Assembly: GCA_913045195.1 (NCBI GenBank)
Contig: CAJWQR010000007.1
Coordinates: 1-43,005, forward strand
Origin: an uncultured Legionellales bacterium
GTDB lineage: Bacteria; Pseudomonadota; Gammaproteobacteria; Eutrophobiales; Eutrophobiaceae
DNA: 43,005 nt
Direction: 5' to 3'
In this document: in pieces, positions 1 through 10,949 of the stretch
Numbering within the stretch: the first letter of the stretch is position 1
Layout of the letters: each line of letters starts with the position of its first letter
Notes under the pieces: model-generated
Told to the model about the DNA's origin: nothing
What the model saw: only the letters and a program-made list of their open reading frames with translations
The model's database searches: none
Made by a program: the position numbers and the translations under genes

Positions 1-53
1 CTACATAACGAACCTGCAGCACCGCCTATTGCTATAGATATTATACTCATCAT
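1..53 (-). CDS. crcB: CrcB/FluC fluoride channel, N-terminal fragment
   Basis: Only the first 17 codons are inside the window; the rest lies beyond the left edge. They read MMSIISIAIGGAAGSLC, which fits the start of CrcB/Fluc, a small dimeric membrane channel that exports fluoride: a short hydrophobic stretch followed by a Gly-Gly-x-x-Gly turn. Two consecutive ATG codons (51-53 and 48-50) could each be the start. It begins 5 bases after the rarA stop on the same strand, so the two are probably co-transcribed, and crcB next to rarA is a common gammaproteobacterial order. The call rests on a short fragment plus synteny. Confidence 0.6.
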   Translation of the reverse strand, partial: MMSIISIAIGGAAGSLC

Positions 54-58
54 AATTT

Positions 59-1360
59 TTATTTATTGGCTAGCTTATCTCGATCTCTTAAAATCGCTAG
101 CTTTTCCGCAATTTTAATCTCTAATCCTCTATTAACGGGATGATAATACTCTCTTGGTTTCATATCATCTGGAAAATAATTTTCGCCTGCTGCGTAAGCA
201 TCAGTTTCATTATGCGCATATCGATAATCCTTACCATAGTCCAGCTCTTTCATTAGTTTTGTTGGAGCGTTACGTAAATGGAGAGGTACATCCAACGATC
301 CTAATTCTTTAGCGTCTTTCATTGCTAAATTAAATGCCTTATAAACAGCGTTACTTTTAGCAGCACAGGCAAGATATACGATGGCTTGTGCGATAGCTAG
401 CTCGCCCTCTGGCGAGCCTAAACGTTCCTGTGTTTCCCATGCATCTAATGCCAGTCTGACACCTCTGGGGTCAGCATTACCAATATCTTCGGATGCCATT
501 CGAACAACACGTCGAATAATATAAAAAGGGTCGCAGCCTCCGTCAATCATTCTCACAAACCAATAAAGTGATGCGTCTGGATTTGAGCCTCTTACAGCTT
601 TATGTAAAGCAGAGATTTGATCATAGAATGCTTCACCACTTTTATCAAAACGCCTTAACGATCCATCTTTTAATACATTATTAATTAGCTCTTGCGTGAC
701 TATTTTATTTTCAGCAAAATCGGATACAATCTCTAATAAATTAAGTGCTCGTCGTGCATCGCCATCAGCAACTTTTGATAATTTCAACAATGCATTCTCA
801 TCTATTTTCAATTCATGTTTTGATAATCCATTCACATTATCAGTTAAGGCTTGAATAAGAATCTCATTTATTTCTTTTTCCGATAATGGTTTTAGAACAT
901 AAACTCGTAATCTGGATAATAGTGCGTTATTAAGTTCAAACGATGGATTTTCTGTTGTCGCACCAATAAATACAATCGTACCATCTTCAACATAAGGTAA
1001 AAATGCGTCTTGTTGTGTTTTATTAAATCGATGTGCTTCGTCGACGAACAGTATTGTATCTTTATTGTAAACATCTCTGTATTGATGTGCTTTGTCAATA
1101 GCTGTTCGTATATCTTTTACACCACTTAAAACAGCAGAAAGAGTAAGAAATTGAGCATTACATGATTTAGAAATTAATCTTGCTAATGTTGTTTTTCCAG
1201 TACCAGGAGGACCCCAAAAGATCATTGAGTGCAAACTCCCTTGTTCAATAGCTTGTCTCAGAGGTTTTCCGATATCTAAAATATGTTTTTGCCCAATATA
1301 TGATTCAATTGATTCGGGACGCATTCTATCGGCAAGTGGTCGATAATCATTTATTTTCAT
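59..1360 (-). CDS. rarA: Replication-associated recombination protein A (RarA/MgsA), AAA+ ATPase
   Basis: A 433-residue AAA+ ATPase of the RarA/MgsA/WRNIP1 family, which works at stalled replication forks with single-strand-binding protein and RecA. It shows Walker A GPPGTGKT at about residues 50-57, Walker B VDEAH at about 106-110, the sensor-1 stretch ATTENPSFE, and an arginine-finger segment LLSRLRVY. The C-terminal half carries the RarA tetramerisation features (DGGCDPFYIIRR, ASEDIGNADPR). Length is normal for the family. The gene lies between lolA and crcB on the same strand, as in many gammaproteobacteria. The start codon is ATG and no residues appear to be missing. Confidence 0.96.
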   Translation of the reverse strand: MKINDYRPLADRMRPESIESYIGQKHILDIGKPLRQAIEQGSLHSMIFWGPPGTGKTTLARLISKSCNAQFLTLSAVLSGVKDIRTAIDKAHQYRDVYNKDTILFVDEAHRFNKTQQDAFLPYVEDGTIVFIGATTENPSFELNNALLSRLRVYVLKPLSEKEINEILIQALTDNVNGLSKHELKIDENALLKLSKVADGDARRALNLLEIVSDFAENKIVTQELINNVLKDGSLRRFDKSGEAFYDQISALHKAVRGSNPDASLYWFVRMIDGGCDPFYIIRRVVRMASEDIGNADPRGVRLALDAWETQERLGSPEGELAIAQAIVYLACAAKSNAVYKAFNLAMKDAKELGSLDVPLHLRNAPTKLMKELDYGKDYRYAHNETDAYAAGENYFPDDMKPREYYHPVNRGLEIKIAEKLAILRDRDKLANK

Positions 1361-1397
1361 GATGAATTAATAGATTATATTTTGGTGGTTAAAATAA

Positions 1398-2036
1398 TTA
1401 TTTTCTTTCATCATAAATATCAACATTATTTGGAACTTCAAAATTGAAAATGCTTGATGATAAAGTAATATTTTTTTTAAAATCACTAAAATCAATACGG
1501 GTAGTTTGCTCCAGATTATCAGTTATTATCATCATTCCTAATTTATCTCCATCAAAACCCATTTTTATGTTTTTATATTGAGCCTCAAGATTTCTTGGTG
1601 TTAATTCCACCCAATCATAACCGTCTATTACACCCATATTTAGATGAACAAAATGTTCTTGAATAGATTTATTCCCTAATATAATTCCAGCAGGTGTTTC
1701 ATCAATTCTATTATCGATATTTTTTACTGTAACTTGCTCTAAATCTTCATCGAAGATCCATAGTATGTTGCCATTAGAGATTATTTTTTGAGAGTATGGT
1801 TTTTGATAATGCCAATAAAATTTTTCTGGGGGTTGAAGGTATAATACTCCTTCTGTTTTTTCTAATTCCTCACCATTTTCATTCACTAATTTTTGAATGA
1901 ATCTAACTTCTAATGATTCGAGGTTTTTTAAAAAATTTTGTAATGGATCATTTAAGCTCTCAGCATTGCTTAGTGTTGCAGAAAAAAAATATATAAAGAT
2001 AAATAATATTAATTTTAGCTTAGCCATATTATTCAT
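1398..2036 (-). CDS. lolA: Outer-membrane lipoprotein carrier protein LolA
   Basis: A 212-residue periplasmic chaperone that carries lipoproteins from the LolCD(E) complex to LolB. A signal peptide covers about residues 1-25 (basic KLK, then a hydrophobic core, cleavage after SNA). The mature part has LolA hallmarks: an early VRFIQKL strand, [18 protein letters not shown], then [15 protein letters not shown]. The start codon overlaps the end of ftsK by 8 bases, so translation is probably coupled. A second ATG three codons in (2025-2027) also leaves an intact signal peptide. lolD and lolC lie about 13 kb away in the window. Confidence 0.93.
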   Translation of the reverse strand: MNNMAKLKLILFIFIYFFSATLSNAESLNDPLQNFLKNLESLEVRFIQKLVNENGEELEKTEGVLYLQPPEKFYWHYQKPYSQKIISNGNILWIFDEDLEQVTVKNIDNRIDETPAGIILGNKSIQEHFVHLNMGVIDGYDWVELTPRNLEAQYKNIKMGFDGDKLGMMIITDNLEQTTRIDFSDFKKNITLSSSIFNFEVPNNVDIYDERK

Positions 2037-4347
2037 TTGTTGGTGGAATTAGTATTTCTCGACTGCCATTTGACTCAAGAGGCCCCACTAAACCGCTTTT
2101 TTCCATTTCTTCAACTATTCTTGCTGCGCGATTATAACCAACCTTTAGTCTTCTCTGTATATAAGAAATTGATGGTTTGCGTGTTTCTATAACAATGCGA
2201 ACAGCTTCATCATATAGGGGATCCATCTCTTCGCTTGGAACATCTAATCCTGGTATTGCGTCAGCACCACCCTCATTAGGTCCGCGAAGTATATCCTCGT
2301 TATATTCAGGCCTACCAAGTGATTTTAAATTATCAACAACCTTGTGCACTTCTTCGTCAGAAACAAATGCGCCATGAATACGCTCAGGATTACTGGTCCC
2401 GGCCGGCAAGAATAACATGTCACCATGACCTAGTAATTGTTCCGCTCCCATTTGGTCGATGATTGTTCTTGAATCAACTTTTGATGAAACTTGAAATGCA
2501 ATACGACATGGTATATTAGCTTTAATTAAACCTGTAATCACATCAACTGAAGGGCGTTGTGTAGCTAAGATTAAATGAATTCCAGCTGCTCTAGCTTTTT
2601 GAGCTAGTCGAGCAATTAATTCCTCTACTTTCTTTCCTGTAGTCATCATCATGTCTGCTAACTCATCAATAACAACAACTATGAAAGATAATTTTTCTAA
2701 ATAAGGAATTTCATCTTCATCAGTTACGGGAATATAAAATGGATCAGAAATTGGCTGTCCTTTATCTATTGCTTCGGTAACTTTACGGTTATAGCCGCTT
2801 ATGTTTCGCACACCAAGTTTTGCCATAAGTTTATAACGTCTTTCCATCTCGGCAACACACCAACGTAAGGCGTTTGCCGCTTCCTTCATATCCGTAACCA
2901 CAGGTGATAATAAATTAGGAATACCTTCGTATACTGATAATTCAAGCATTTTAGGATCAATCATTATCATCCGCACTTCTGATGCGGTTGATTTGTAAAG
3001 CAAGCTTAGTATCATTGCATTTAATGCAACTGATTTTCCTGATCCCGTCGTGCCAGCAACCAATAAGTGAGGCATCTTATCTAAATCTGTTACAACAGGT
3101 ACTCCGCTTATATTTTTTCCTAAAGCTAGAGCTAATGGTGAACTAATTGATTCATACTGATTGGTGTTTAAGATTTCACCCAAGGTAACTAATTCACGAT
3201 TTTCATTTGGAATTTCAAGCCCTATATATGGCTTACCTGGTATTACGTCAACAATACGCACACTTACAACCGCAAGTGAACGAGCCAAATCTTTTGAAAG
3301 ATTAATAATTTGATTGCCTTTTATTCCGGGAGCAGGATCTAATTCAAAACGTGTGATAACTGGCCCGGGGTGGACTGCTACAACTTTCACATCTACACCA
3401 AAATCTTTTAATTTTAATTCAACTTGCCTTGACATTGCTTCAAGCGTTTCCTTTGAATATTGTCCTATTGAAGTTGCAGGTTCATCTAATAAATTTAATG
3501 GCGGAAGAACTGTTTCCATTGCAGGTTCAAATAAATTCTCCTGCTTTTCCATAACAGAACGAATACTAGGTTTTAAATCTGAAATAATAGGCTCAATTTT
3601 AAGTGGATCACGTTGCTCAATAATGTCCTGCTCAATTTTAAAAATAGTACTTCTATCTTTACGAGCACGTCGCCCTTCAATAAAATCATTGAGTGAAGAT
3701 AAATTATTACGTAATTTGGTAATTGCATTTAAAGCAAACTTCCCGATCGAGTCTACTACCAAAAGCCAAGAAAGACCTGTGTATAGAGTTAGCCCTATCA
3801 TAAACAGTGCTAACATTATTAATGTACTACCATCAAACCCTGTTAATTTTAATAATACAGGTCCTACCGTATAACCTACGATACCCCCCGCCCCTCTAAT
3901 TTCGGAAGGTAGCCAGGTATTTGCGTTAAAGTGCATCCATAAAATTCCACACCCCCCAACGAATAACACTAATACGCCTATTAAATGAATTGAAAATATA
4001 AAATGATCAAAAGTTTTTTGATTTAAACGCGTCTGATACAGTCTCCATCCGCTCATTAAGAAAAGAAAGGGAATTAAATAACCGAAGTAGCCAAATACTG
4101 ATAACAAAAAATCAGCAATATATGCACCCACAGCTCCTGCATGATTTTGAATGTCGCCATTACTGACGGAAGAAGACCATGCCGAATCATCTGCATTGAA
4201 TGAAAATAGTGAAATTAACAAATATAAGGCAAAAATAAGTGACGCAAAGACCAATACTTCTCTGATATTTTTCACTACTTTATCAGATATAGGTTGTACA
4301 ATTTTTGATTTACGAGTTGCCTGTTTCACATTAAACCTTTTTATCAA
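2029..4347 (-). CDS. ftsK: DNA translocase FtsK
   Basis: A 772-residue septal DNA translocase that pumps chromosome ends through the closing septum and activates XerCD recombination. The N-terminus holds about four to five membrane segments (roughly residues 31-50, 75-98, 118-138 and 163-198). The motor domain has Walker A GTTGSGKS at 432-439 and Walker [10 protein letters not shown] around 557-564. The last 65 or so residues form a winged-helix gamma domain of the kind that reads KOPS sites. The linker between membrane part and motor is short, which makes the protein much smaller than the 1329-residue E. coli FtsK but similar to many short FtsK/SpoIIIE proteins. It overlaps lolA by 8 bases and is divergent from trxB. 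Confidence 0.96.
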   Translation of the reverse strand: MIKRFNVKQATRKSKIVQPISDKVVKNIREVLVFASLIFALYLLISLFSFNADDSAWSSSVSNGDIQNHAGAVGAYIADFLLSVFGYFGYLIPFLFLMSGWRLYQTRLNQKTFDHFIFSIHLIGVLVLFVGGCGILWMHFNANTWLPSEIRGAGGIVGYTVGPVLLKLTGFDGSTLIMLALFMIGLTLYTGLSWLLVVDSIGKFALNAITKLRNNLSSLNDFIEGRRARKDRSTIFKIEQDIIEQRDPLKIEPIISDLKPSIRSVMEKQENLFEPAMETVLPPLNLLDEPATSIGQYSKETLEAMSRQVELKLKDFGVDVKVVAVHPGPVITRFELDPAPGIKGNQIINLSKDLARSLAVVSVRIVDVIPGKPYIGLEIPNENRELVTLGEILNTNQYESISSPLALALGKNISGVPVVTDLDKMPHLLVAGTTGSGKSVALNAMILSLLYKSTASEVRMIMIDPKMLELSVYEGIPNLLSPVVTDMKEAANALRWCVAEMERRYKLMAKLGVRNISGYNRKVTEAIDKGQPISDPFYIPVTDEDEIPYLEKLSFIVVVIDELADMMMTTGKKVEELIARLAQKARAAGIHLILATQRPSVDVITGLIKANIPCRIAFQVSSKVDSRTIIDQMGAEQLLGHGDMLFLPAGTSNPERIHGAFVSDEEVHKVVDNLKSLGRPEYNEDILRGPNEGGADAIPGLDVPSEEMDPLYDEAVRIVIETRKPSISYIQRRLKVGYNRAARIVEEMEKSGLVGPLESNGSREILIPPTNE

Positions 4348-4493
4348 TATAAGTATTTAATTATATGATTAATATAGAATTATTTAAACATTTATTTTTT
4401 TAAAACAAACCTTTTCTAAGTTTTTTTGCTGATAATACTGCGATAACGTACCATATCGCATTCTCAAATATATCAGTTCATACCCACATTTAG

Positions 4494-5450
<957 letters not shown>

Positions 5451-5474
5451 AGTCATTCAATCGCTATAATTATA

Positions 5475-6470
5475 ATGAAAGTAATCTCAATAAAATCAAT
5501 TGGGAATCCAAAAACATTACAAATCCAAAATATAAAAAAACCTCATATCCATAATGATTTTGATGTACTTGTTAGCATTAAAGCGGCAGGCGTTAACCCT
5601 ATTGATTCTAAACTCAGATCGGGGAGTTATCCTTTAACTAAATTTCCAGCAATTTTAGGTTGTGATGGATCTGGGATTGTCGAGGGAATAGGCGCAAAAG
5701 TTACTAAAGTAAAAAAAGGTGATGCTGTTTATTTCTTTCATGGTGGGCTTGATGGAATACAGGGCAACTATGCTGAATACAAAGTACTGAATCAACGGTT
5801 TTTAGCTCATAAACCTGAATCGCTTAGTTTTGTCGAAGCGGCGGCGGCACCCTTAGTCCTTATTACTGCATGGGAAGCCTTATTTAACCATGCGCAACTT
5901 ACAAAAAATAAAACTATATTTATAAATGCTGGTGCTGGTGGTGTTGGTCATATAGCAATTCAGTTAGCAAAATATAAGGAATCAATAGTATTTACCAGTA
6001 TTAGTAACAAGCATAAGGCAGATTTTGTAAAAAAATTGGGTGCAGATTATATACTTAATTATAAAAAACAAAATGTTATGAAAGAAATATTAAACTTAAC
6101 AAATAATCGGGGGGTAGATATAGCACTAGACAATGTTGGCGGAAAAGAAATACAAAATATTCTTTTAGCAATTACTCATTATGGTCAAATAACAACACTT
6201 TTACAGCCAGACGAAACAATTGATTGGTCGATGGCGCGATTTAAAAATATAAATTTAAATTTCGAAGTTATGCTATCCCCATTAATATATGACTTAAAAA
6301 ATAAACAAATTCAACAAACCAAAATACTAGATAAATGTGCAAAACTCTTTGATAGTGGAAGACTAAAAATTCACACAAGTCATATTAAACCTCTAGAAGA
6401 AGCAGCTAATGCCCACGCTTTAATTGAAGAAGGTCATACAATGGGGAAAATTGTTTTAGAAATAAAATAA
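5475..6470 (+). CDS. Zinc-less medium-chain dehydrogenase/reductase (quinone oxidoreductase-like)
   Basis: A 331-residue NADPH-dependent reductase of the MDR superfamily. The N-terminal GroES-like domain contains AAGVNPIDSKLRSG and PAILGCDGSG; the Rossmann fold has NAGAGGVGHIA at about residues 155-165. The usual catalytic zinc Cys/His ligands and the four-Cys structural zinc loop are absent, which points to quinone or enone reductases (zinc-binding-like but zinc-free) rather than alcohol dehydrogenases. It starts 24 bases after trxB and ends 5 bases before the hydrolase gene. The substrate cannot be read from sequence. Confidence 0.83.
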   Translation: MKVISIKSIGNPKTLQIQNIKKPHIHNDFDVLVSIKAAGVNPIDSKLRSGSYPLTKFPAILGCDGSGIVEGIGAKVTKVKKGDAVYFFHGGLDGIQGNYAEYKVLNQRFLAHKPESLSFVEAAAAPLVLITAWEALFNHAQLTKNKTIFINAGAGGVGHIAIQLAKYKESIVFTSISNKHKADFVKKLGADYILNYKKQNVMKEILNLTNNRGVDIALDNVGGKEIQNILLAITHYGQITTLLQPDETIDWSMARFKNINLNFEVMLSPLIYDLKNKQIQQTKILDKCAKLFDSGRLKIHTSHIKPLEEAANAHALIEEGHTMGKIVLEIK

Positions 6471-6475
6471 AAATA

Positions 6476-7309
6476 GTGAAATTCTCATACCGGCATTTAA
6501 TAAAATCAACGCTATCTATAGTAGCGCTTACTTGGTTTATATTTTCACTGATAATTTATTTTAATCAAAAAAATCTAATTTATGTCCCTAGCAAAGAATA
6601 TATATCAACACCTGAATTTTATAATTTAGATTATGAAAGTCATCTGCTTTTAACAAATGATGGTGAAAGAATAAATTCATGGTGGATACCTCATGAGAGT
6701 TCACGGGCAACATTACTCTTCCTTCATGGTAATGGAGGAAACATTTCAACAAGAATAGATAGTATAAATATTTTTCACCAACTCAGATTATCTGTTTTTA
6801 TTGTTGATTATCGTGGCTATGGTAATAGCTCTGGCTATCCCTCTGAAGAAGGAACATACATTGACGCCGAAACAGCCTTGAATTTTCTTAAAAATAAAAA
6901 ACATATCGATGAGAATGAAATTATTATTTTTGGTCGGTCGTTGGGTGGGGCAATTGCTATCTGGCTTGCGCAAAAATATAAAACGTGTGCATTAATAGTT
7001 GAATCTAGTTTTACATCAATAATAGATATGGGTAACTATAACTATCCTTATCTTCCTATCAATTTACTAACAAAAATTTATTACCCGTCAATCAAAAGAA
7101 TACCTGATGTAAAATCTCCAATACTTTTTATTCATAGCAAAAATGATGATATTGTTCCTTATAAGTTTGGTGAAAAACTATTTAAATTTGCTAATTCGCC
7201 GAAAATCTTTCTAGAGATCGATGGACTTCATAATGATGGTTTTCTTACTAGCGGAGATAAATACATTAATGGCATCGATAATTTTATAAAATATACTTTA
7301 AAAAAATGA
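6476..7309 (+). CDS. Membrane-anchored alpha/beta hydrolase (BEM46/ABHD13-like)
   Basis: A 277-residue serine hydrolase of the BEM46/ABHD13/YfhR type. One N-terminal membrane segment (about residues 12-30) would anchor it with the catalytic domain in the periplasm. The fold is marked by LLFLHGNGGN (oxyanion region), DYRGYGNSSG, the nucleophile elbow GRSLGG (Ser about 160), an acidic residue in HSKNDDIVP and a late His in GLHNDG. The start is GTG at 6476, five bases after the previous stop. The stop overlaps the abgT-like start in an ATGA junction, so the two are translationally coupled. Natural substrates of this family are poorly known. Confidence 0.82.
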   Translation: MKFSYRHLIKSTLSIVALTWFIFSLIIYFNQKNLIYVPSKEYISTPEFYNLDYESHLLLTNDGERINSWWIPHESSRATLLFLHGNGGNISTRIDSINIFHQLRLSVFIVDYRGYGNSSGYPSEEGTYIDAETALNFLKNKKHIDENEIIIFGRSLGGAIAIWLAQKYKTCALIVESSFTSIIDMGNYNYPYLPINLLTKIYYPSIKRIPDVKSPILFIHSKNDDIVPYKFGEKLFKFANSPKIFLEIDGLHNDGFLTSGDKYINGIDNFIKYTLKK

Positions 7310-8787
7310 AATTACTATCATTGATTGAAAAAACTGGTAACAAATTACCAGACCCATCAATTTTATTTTTTATGGGCACACTTCTTATATTTGCTTTATC
7401 GATGATAATTTCAAAGCTTAATTTTTCTATAACCGACCATAATAATAATTTGGTTATCGTCAAAAATCTTTTATCTTCAGACGGGGTATGGTGGTTATTA
7501 TCGTCAATGGTTAATAACTTTATACTCTTCCCCCCATTAGGTATTGTCTTGGTTGGTATGCTTGGTATTGGTTTTGCTGAAAAGACTGGCTTTCTTCCAG
7601 CATTATTGCATTTCGTGATTACACGAATTCGTAAAAATTTACTGACACCGATAACTATGCTTCTAGGGATTCTTTCGTCTATTGCTTTAGATGCAGGTTA
7701 TGTCGTTCTCATTCCTATTGCAGCAGCACTCTATTCTTCGGCTGGCCGATCTCCTTTACTTGGTATCGCGGTTTCTTTTGCCGGTGTATCGGCAGGCTTT
7801 AGTGCCAATATATTTATCACTGCCCTGGATCCGCTTCTTGCAGGATTTACACAAATTGGAGCAAGAATTATTGATCCACACTATGTTGTAGCTGTTACTA
7901 GTAACTGGTGGTTTATGATTGCATCAACAATTACATTAACTTTAATAGGCTGGTATGTAACAGAAAGAATTGTTGAGCCTTCAGTAAAAAAAATTGCTAT
8001 AAAAAAATATGAAAATACTAATAGTTTCATGCAAAGGGAAAATTCAGCATTATTTTATTCATCGCTCTCCCTTGTAACGCTATTAATTATTTTTTATCTT
8101 TTTACCGTATATGAAAATGCTCCGTTATATGGAAACGGAGAGCATTTCCAAAGATGGGTTGAAGTAACAGTACCGCTACTTTTCATTATCTTTTTTATTC
8201 CCGGCCTCCTCTACGGTATATTGAATCAGAAAATTAATAATAATCATGATATTGCAAAAATTTTAGGCCAAGTTTTAAGTAAATTAGGCCCTTACATTGT
8301 ATTAGCATTCTTTGCGGCACAATTTATTGCTGCTTTTAATTATTCAGGATTGGGTCATGTGCTAGCAATAGCTGGCGGGGGTTTTTTAAAGGGTTTAGAA
8401 ATTGAAAATTCGCTTTTGTTGAGTTGCTTTATTTTGATGGCTGTTTTCATAAATCTTTTTATTGGTTCTTCTTCGGCAAAGTATGCATTTTTTGCGCCTG
8501 TATTTGTCCCAATGCTTATGCAAATTGGAATAAGCCCTGAATTAACTCAAGCAAGTTACCGAATAGGTGACTCGGTAAGTAATGTTATTACACCGATGAA
8601 TCCATATATGATTATTATTTTAATGGAAGTTAAAAAATATGTTCGTGGTTCAGGGCTTGGTACTGTGATTGCTATGATGTTACCGTATACTATATCATTC
8701 CTAATTACATGGTTATTATTGTTATTATTTTGGATTGAAATGAGTTGGCCGCTAGGCCCTAGCGGTACACTAGTATATCAGTTATAG
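7306..8787 (+). CDS. AbgT-family transporter (aminobenzoyl-glutamate / antimetabolite exporter)
   Basis: A 493-residue polytopic membrane protein of the AbgT family. The N-terminus (LIEKTGNKLPDPSILFF) and the C-terminal motif GDSVSNVITPMNPYM are characteristic. E. coli AbgT takes up p-aminobenzoyl-glutamate, while YdaH and MtrF have been shown to export sulfonamides and p-aminobenzoate. Sequence alone does not separate these roles. About a dozen hydrophobic segments plus re-entrant hairpins are visible. Its ATG overlaps the hydrolase stop by 4 bases. The last codons lie over a perfect inverted repeat described separately. A folate-related gene, folE2, is elsewhere in the window but not linked. 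Confidence 0.9.
   Translation: MKLLSLIEKTGNKLPDPSILFFMGTLLIFALSMIISKLNFSITDHNNNLVIVKNLLSSDGVWWLLSSMVNNFILFPPLGIVLVGMLGIGFAEKTGFLPALLHFVITRIRKNLLTPITMLLGILSSIALDAGYVVLIPIAAALYSSAGRSPLLGIAVSFAGVSAGFSANIFITALDPLLAGFTQIGARIIDPHYVVAVTSNWWFMIASTITLTLIGWYVTERIVEPSVKKIAIKKYENTNSFMQRENSALFYSSLSLVTLLIIFYLFTVYENAPLYGNGEHFQRWVEVTVPLLFIIFFIPGLLYGILNQKINNNHDIAKILGQVLSKLGPYIVLAFFAAQFIAAFNYSGLGHVLAIAGGGFLKGLEIENSLLLSCFILMAVFINLFIGSSSAKYAFFAPVFVPMLMQIGISPELTQASYRIGDSVSNVITPMNPYMIIILMEVKKYVRGSGLGTVIAMMLPYTISFLITWLLLLLFWIEMSWPLGPSGTLVYQL
8749..8765. repeat. Perfect 7-bp inverted repeat in the 3' end of the AbgT gene
   Basis: CCGCTAG (8749-8755) is separated by GCC from CTAGCGG (8759-8765). The repeat is G+C-rich against an AT-rich background and lies inside the last 13 codons of the transporter gene. 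No T run follows, so it is not a standard Rho-independent terminator, but it could form a stable hairpin near the 3' end of the mRNA and protect the transcript from exonucleases. Confidence 0.5.
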
Positions 8788-8863
8788 TCCTCTTAGTAAT
8801 TTATGATACGATGTTATATAAATACAAAAAGACTTAACTACCCATAGGATCTAAACACTTAAT

Positions 8864-9205
8864 ATGTCTGAAAATCAAATCTATAAAATATTATTTCATA
8901 ATCAAGGTAAAGTTTATGAAATATATGCTAAGAATGTTCACCATAGCGCCATGTTTGGTTTTATTGAAATCGAAAAACTTCTGTTTGGCGAAAAAACATC
9001 AGTTGTAATTGATCCAGCCGAAGAAAATCTAAAAAATGAATTCAATGATGTTGAGAGAACATATATTCCAATGCATTCAATTATAAGAATTGATGAAGTT
9101 AAAAGACAAGGCACTGCAAAAATTTCAGATGCTAATGGTAAAAGTGAAAATATTATGCCTTTTCCCATTTACACAAAATCAAATACTGATGCTGATTCCC
9201 AATAG
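8864..9205 (+). CDS. DUF1820 family protein
   Basis: A 113-residue soluble protein matching the DUF1820 family, which is widespread in gammaproteobacteria and has no established function. Recognisable parts are YKILFHNQGKVYEIYA at the N-terminus, the middle GFIEIEKLLFG, the stretch IDPAEE, and ERTYIPMHSIIRIDEV. No signal peptide, membrane segment or metal motif is visible. It starts 76 bases after the transporter stop, has a weak purine-rich site (AGGAT) upstream, and converges with the deacetylase gene. Confidence 0.85.
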   Translation: MSENQIYKILFHNQGKVYEIYAKNVHHSAMFGFIEIEKLLFGEKTSVVIDPAEENLKNEFNDVERTYIPMHSIIRIDEVKRQGTAKISDANGKSENIMPFPIYTKSNTDADSQ

Positions 9206-9228
9206 TCACGAAACATCAAATTATTATT

Positions 9229-10296
9229 TTATTGACATCCAGAAGGACTTACAGCAACATCAGAAAAAATATTTTTCTCTAATGTTGAAGCGTGAATAGC
9301 TACAGCTTTTGCATTACCTTCCAGGTTATAGCCGCCCTCTAGAATTGAAACTAAACGATCATCACAATATTCGTTTGCAATATTCATTACAATTTTTGTT
9401 AATGCAATAAAACCATTATCTGTTATGTCAAAACACCCAAGCAAATCATTTGTGCGGCTATCAAATCCTGCGGAGATTAAAACTAAATCAGGTTGAAACT
9501 TTTTTGCTGCAGGTACCAATATATTATTAAATTCATCTATTATCATTTTGTCAGTTGCGCCACATGGTAGATGAATATTTATATTATAACCTACCCCATC
9601 ACCCTTTCCCTTTTTTGATGGATCACCAGTTCCGGGATAGGCAAACTGATCATGGGTCGAAAAAAATAAGACGCTTGGATCATTGTAAAATATTGCTTCA
9701 GTCGAATTTCCATGATGATAATCCCAGTCAACGATCAGTATTTTCTCTAGCTTATATTTTTTTTGCGCATATTTAGCTGCAATTGCAATATTATTATAAT
9801 AGCAAAAACCCTCTTCTCTTCCCGTATTTAATGCGTGGTGGCCTGGAGGTCTGGTTGCACAAAATACATTAGTGTTTTCTTTGGATGCAACCCTATCAAC
9901 ACCTATAAGACATGCGCTTACGCCTGCAGCAGCAACTTTATGAGCTATAGGGAATCTTTTTTTAATTGCCTGAATATGTTCATCGGTATGGACTTTCCTT
10001 GTCCATTTTAGCGCTTCAGTATCTGGACTGATTTGTCGTGTTATACGATATAAATCACACTCAATTATGGCTTTTTGAATGTGCTCCATTCTTTTTGGTG
10101 TCTCAGGATGATTCGGGCTAATGTGATGCTGCAAAAATATAGGGTCCATCAGTATAACAGTGTTATTCTTGATTAAATCAGATGACCTGAAAAAATCAGC
10201 TATTGGATTATTTGTTTTTTCTGCCGCTCCAAATCGTATCTGAAAAAAGAATAAAAGAGCTGAAATTATGCTGTTGATAAACTGTCTACGGTTCAT
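9229..10296 (-). CDS. Histone-deacetylase-family amidohydrolase with Tat-like signal peptide
   Basis: A 355-residue zinc deacetylase of the arginase/HDAC fold, closest in look to bacterial class II HDAC-like and acetylpolyamine amidohydrolases. The active site is complete: H153-H154 in RPPGHHA, zinc ligands D192 and H194 in DWDYHHG, D279 in SAGFDSR, and the transition-state Tyr Y323 in EGGYNLEG. The N-terminus NRRQFI followed by a hydrophobic stretch to about residue 24 (FGAA-E) resembles a twin-arginine signal peptide, so the enzyme may fold in the cytoplasm and then be exported. The substrate is unknown. It is convergent with DUF1820 and divergent from the next gene. Confidence 0.88.
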   Translation of the reverse strand: MNRRQFINSIISALLFFFQIRFGAAEKTNNPIADFFRSSDLIKNNTVILMDPIFLQHHISPNHPETPKRMEHIQKAIIECDLYRITRQISPDTEALKWTRKVHTDEHIQAIKKRFPIAHKVAAAGVSACLIGVDRVASKENTNVFCATRPPGHHALNTGREEGFCYYNNIAIAAKYAQKKYKLEKILIVDWDYHHGNSTEAIFYNDPSVLFFSTHDQFAYPGTGDPSKKGKGDGVGYNINIHLPCGATDKMIIDEFNNILVPAAKKFQPDLVLISAGFDSRTNDLLGCFDITDNGFIALTKIVMNIANEYCDDRLVSILEGGYNLEGNAKAVAIHASTLEKNIFSDVAVSPSGCQ

Positions 10297-10370
10297 TTTT
10301 TTATAAAAAATTGTTAATTTAAGATAAACTAGCTCTAAATTTGCTTATTGTAGAGGATTTTTATTCGTTC

Positions 10371-10922
10371 ATGAACATAAAATTAAATAGCATGAAGAAA
10401 TCTATCAAGAAGAAAAGTTCTTACCTATGTGTAAAAATTTTACTTTTTATTTTCTGCGCGCCCTCACTAGCTATTGCAGAATGGCACATTGTTTCTCACG
10501 CCAATCTAAATAGCGATAAAAAGACACAAGTTGCGTACACTGAAAATAGAAGTGGCCATAGCTTAGAAATTTATAGAGATAGTGTTGGCGCTGTTAGAGC
10601 GCGCTTTACACTTAATTCAAAACTTAATCTTTTTTTAAATGGAATATGTCCCACGTATCAAGTTGATTTGACATTAGTAAGAAATACTTCCTTCAATGAT
10701 GCTCCATGCATATCTAATTTAAACTGGAGTGAATTTGTATTAGGATATATTACAAATAATAACATTAATTCATTATCGCTAGATGCATTGCTAAATGGTA
10801 ATATAATAAAATTCCGTTACGTATTAGATAATGGAAACTACAAAGAAACAAGCTTTTCATTGGTCGGCTCAAAAAGAGCGGCATTAAAAGTTATCGGAAA
10901 GAAGACTATTATTAATCCATAA
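10371..10922 (+). CDS. Secreted protein of unknown function, possibly IalB-like
   Basis: I do not firmly recognise this protein. A signal peptide is clear (MKKSIKKKSS, hydrophobic core, cleavage after SLAIA), followed by about 147 mature residues beginning EWHIVSH. Two cysteines (in NGICP and DAPC) could form a disulfide. The layout of a central Cys pair and a C-terminal KETSFSLVGSKRAAL loosely resembles the invasion-associated locus B (IalB) fold, but that is a weak match. The frame is open from TTG at 10341; ATG at 10371 or 10392 gives a more normal signal peptide. The next gene, aat, starts 27 bases downstream. Confidence 0.6.
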   Translation: MNIKLNSMKKSIKKKSSYLCVKILLFIFCAPSLAIAEWHIVSHANLNSDKKTQVAYTENRSGHSLEIYRDSVGAVRARFTLNSKLNLFLNGICPTYQVDLTLVRNTSFNDAPCISNLNWSEFVLGYITNNNINSLSLDALLNGNIIKFRYVLDNGNYKETSFSLVGSKRAALKVIGKKTIINP

Positions 10923-10949
10923 TTTTATTAATTAAATAAATGTTTTTTA

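Noticed and set aside
3314-3874. Open frame of 186 codons on the plus strand inside ftsK
   Set aside because: It lies entirely within a well-conserved ftsK on the other strand, has low-complexity Ser/Asn-rich composition and no recognisable domain.
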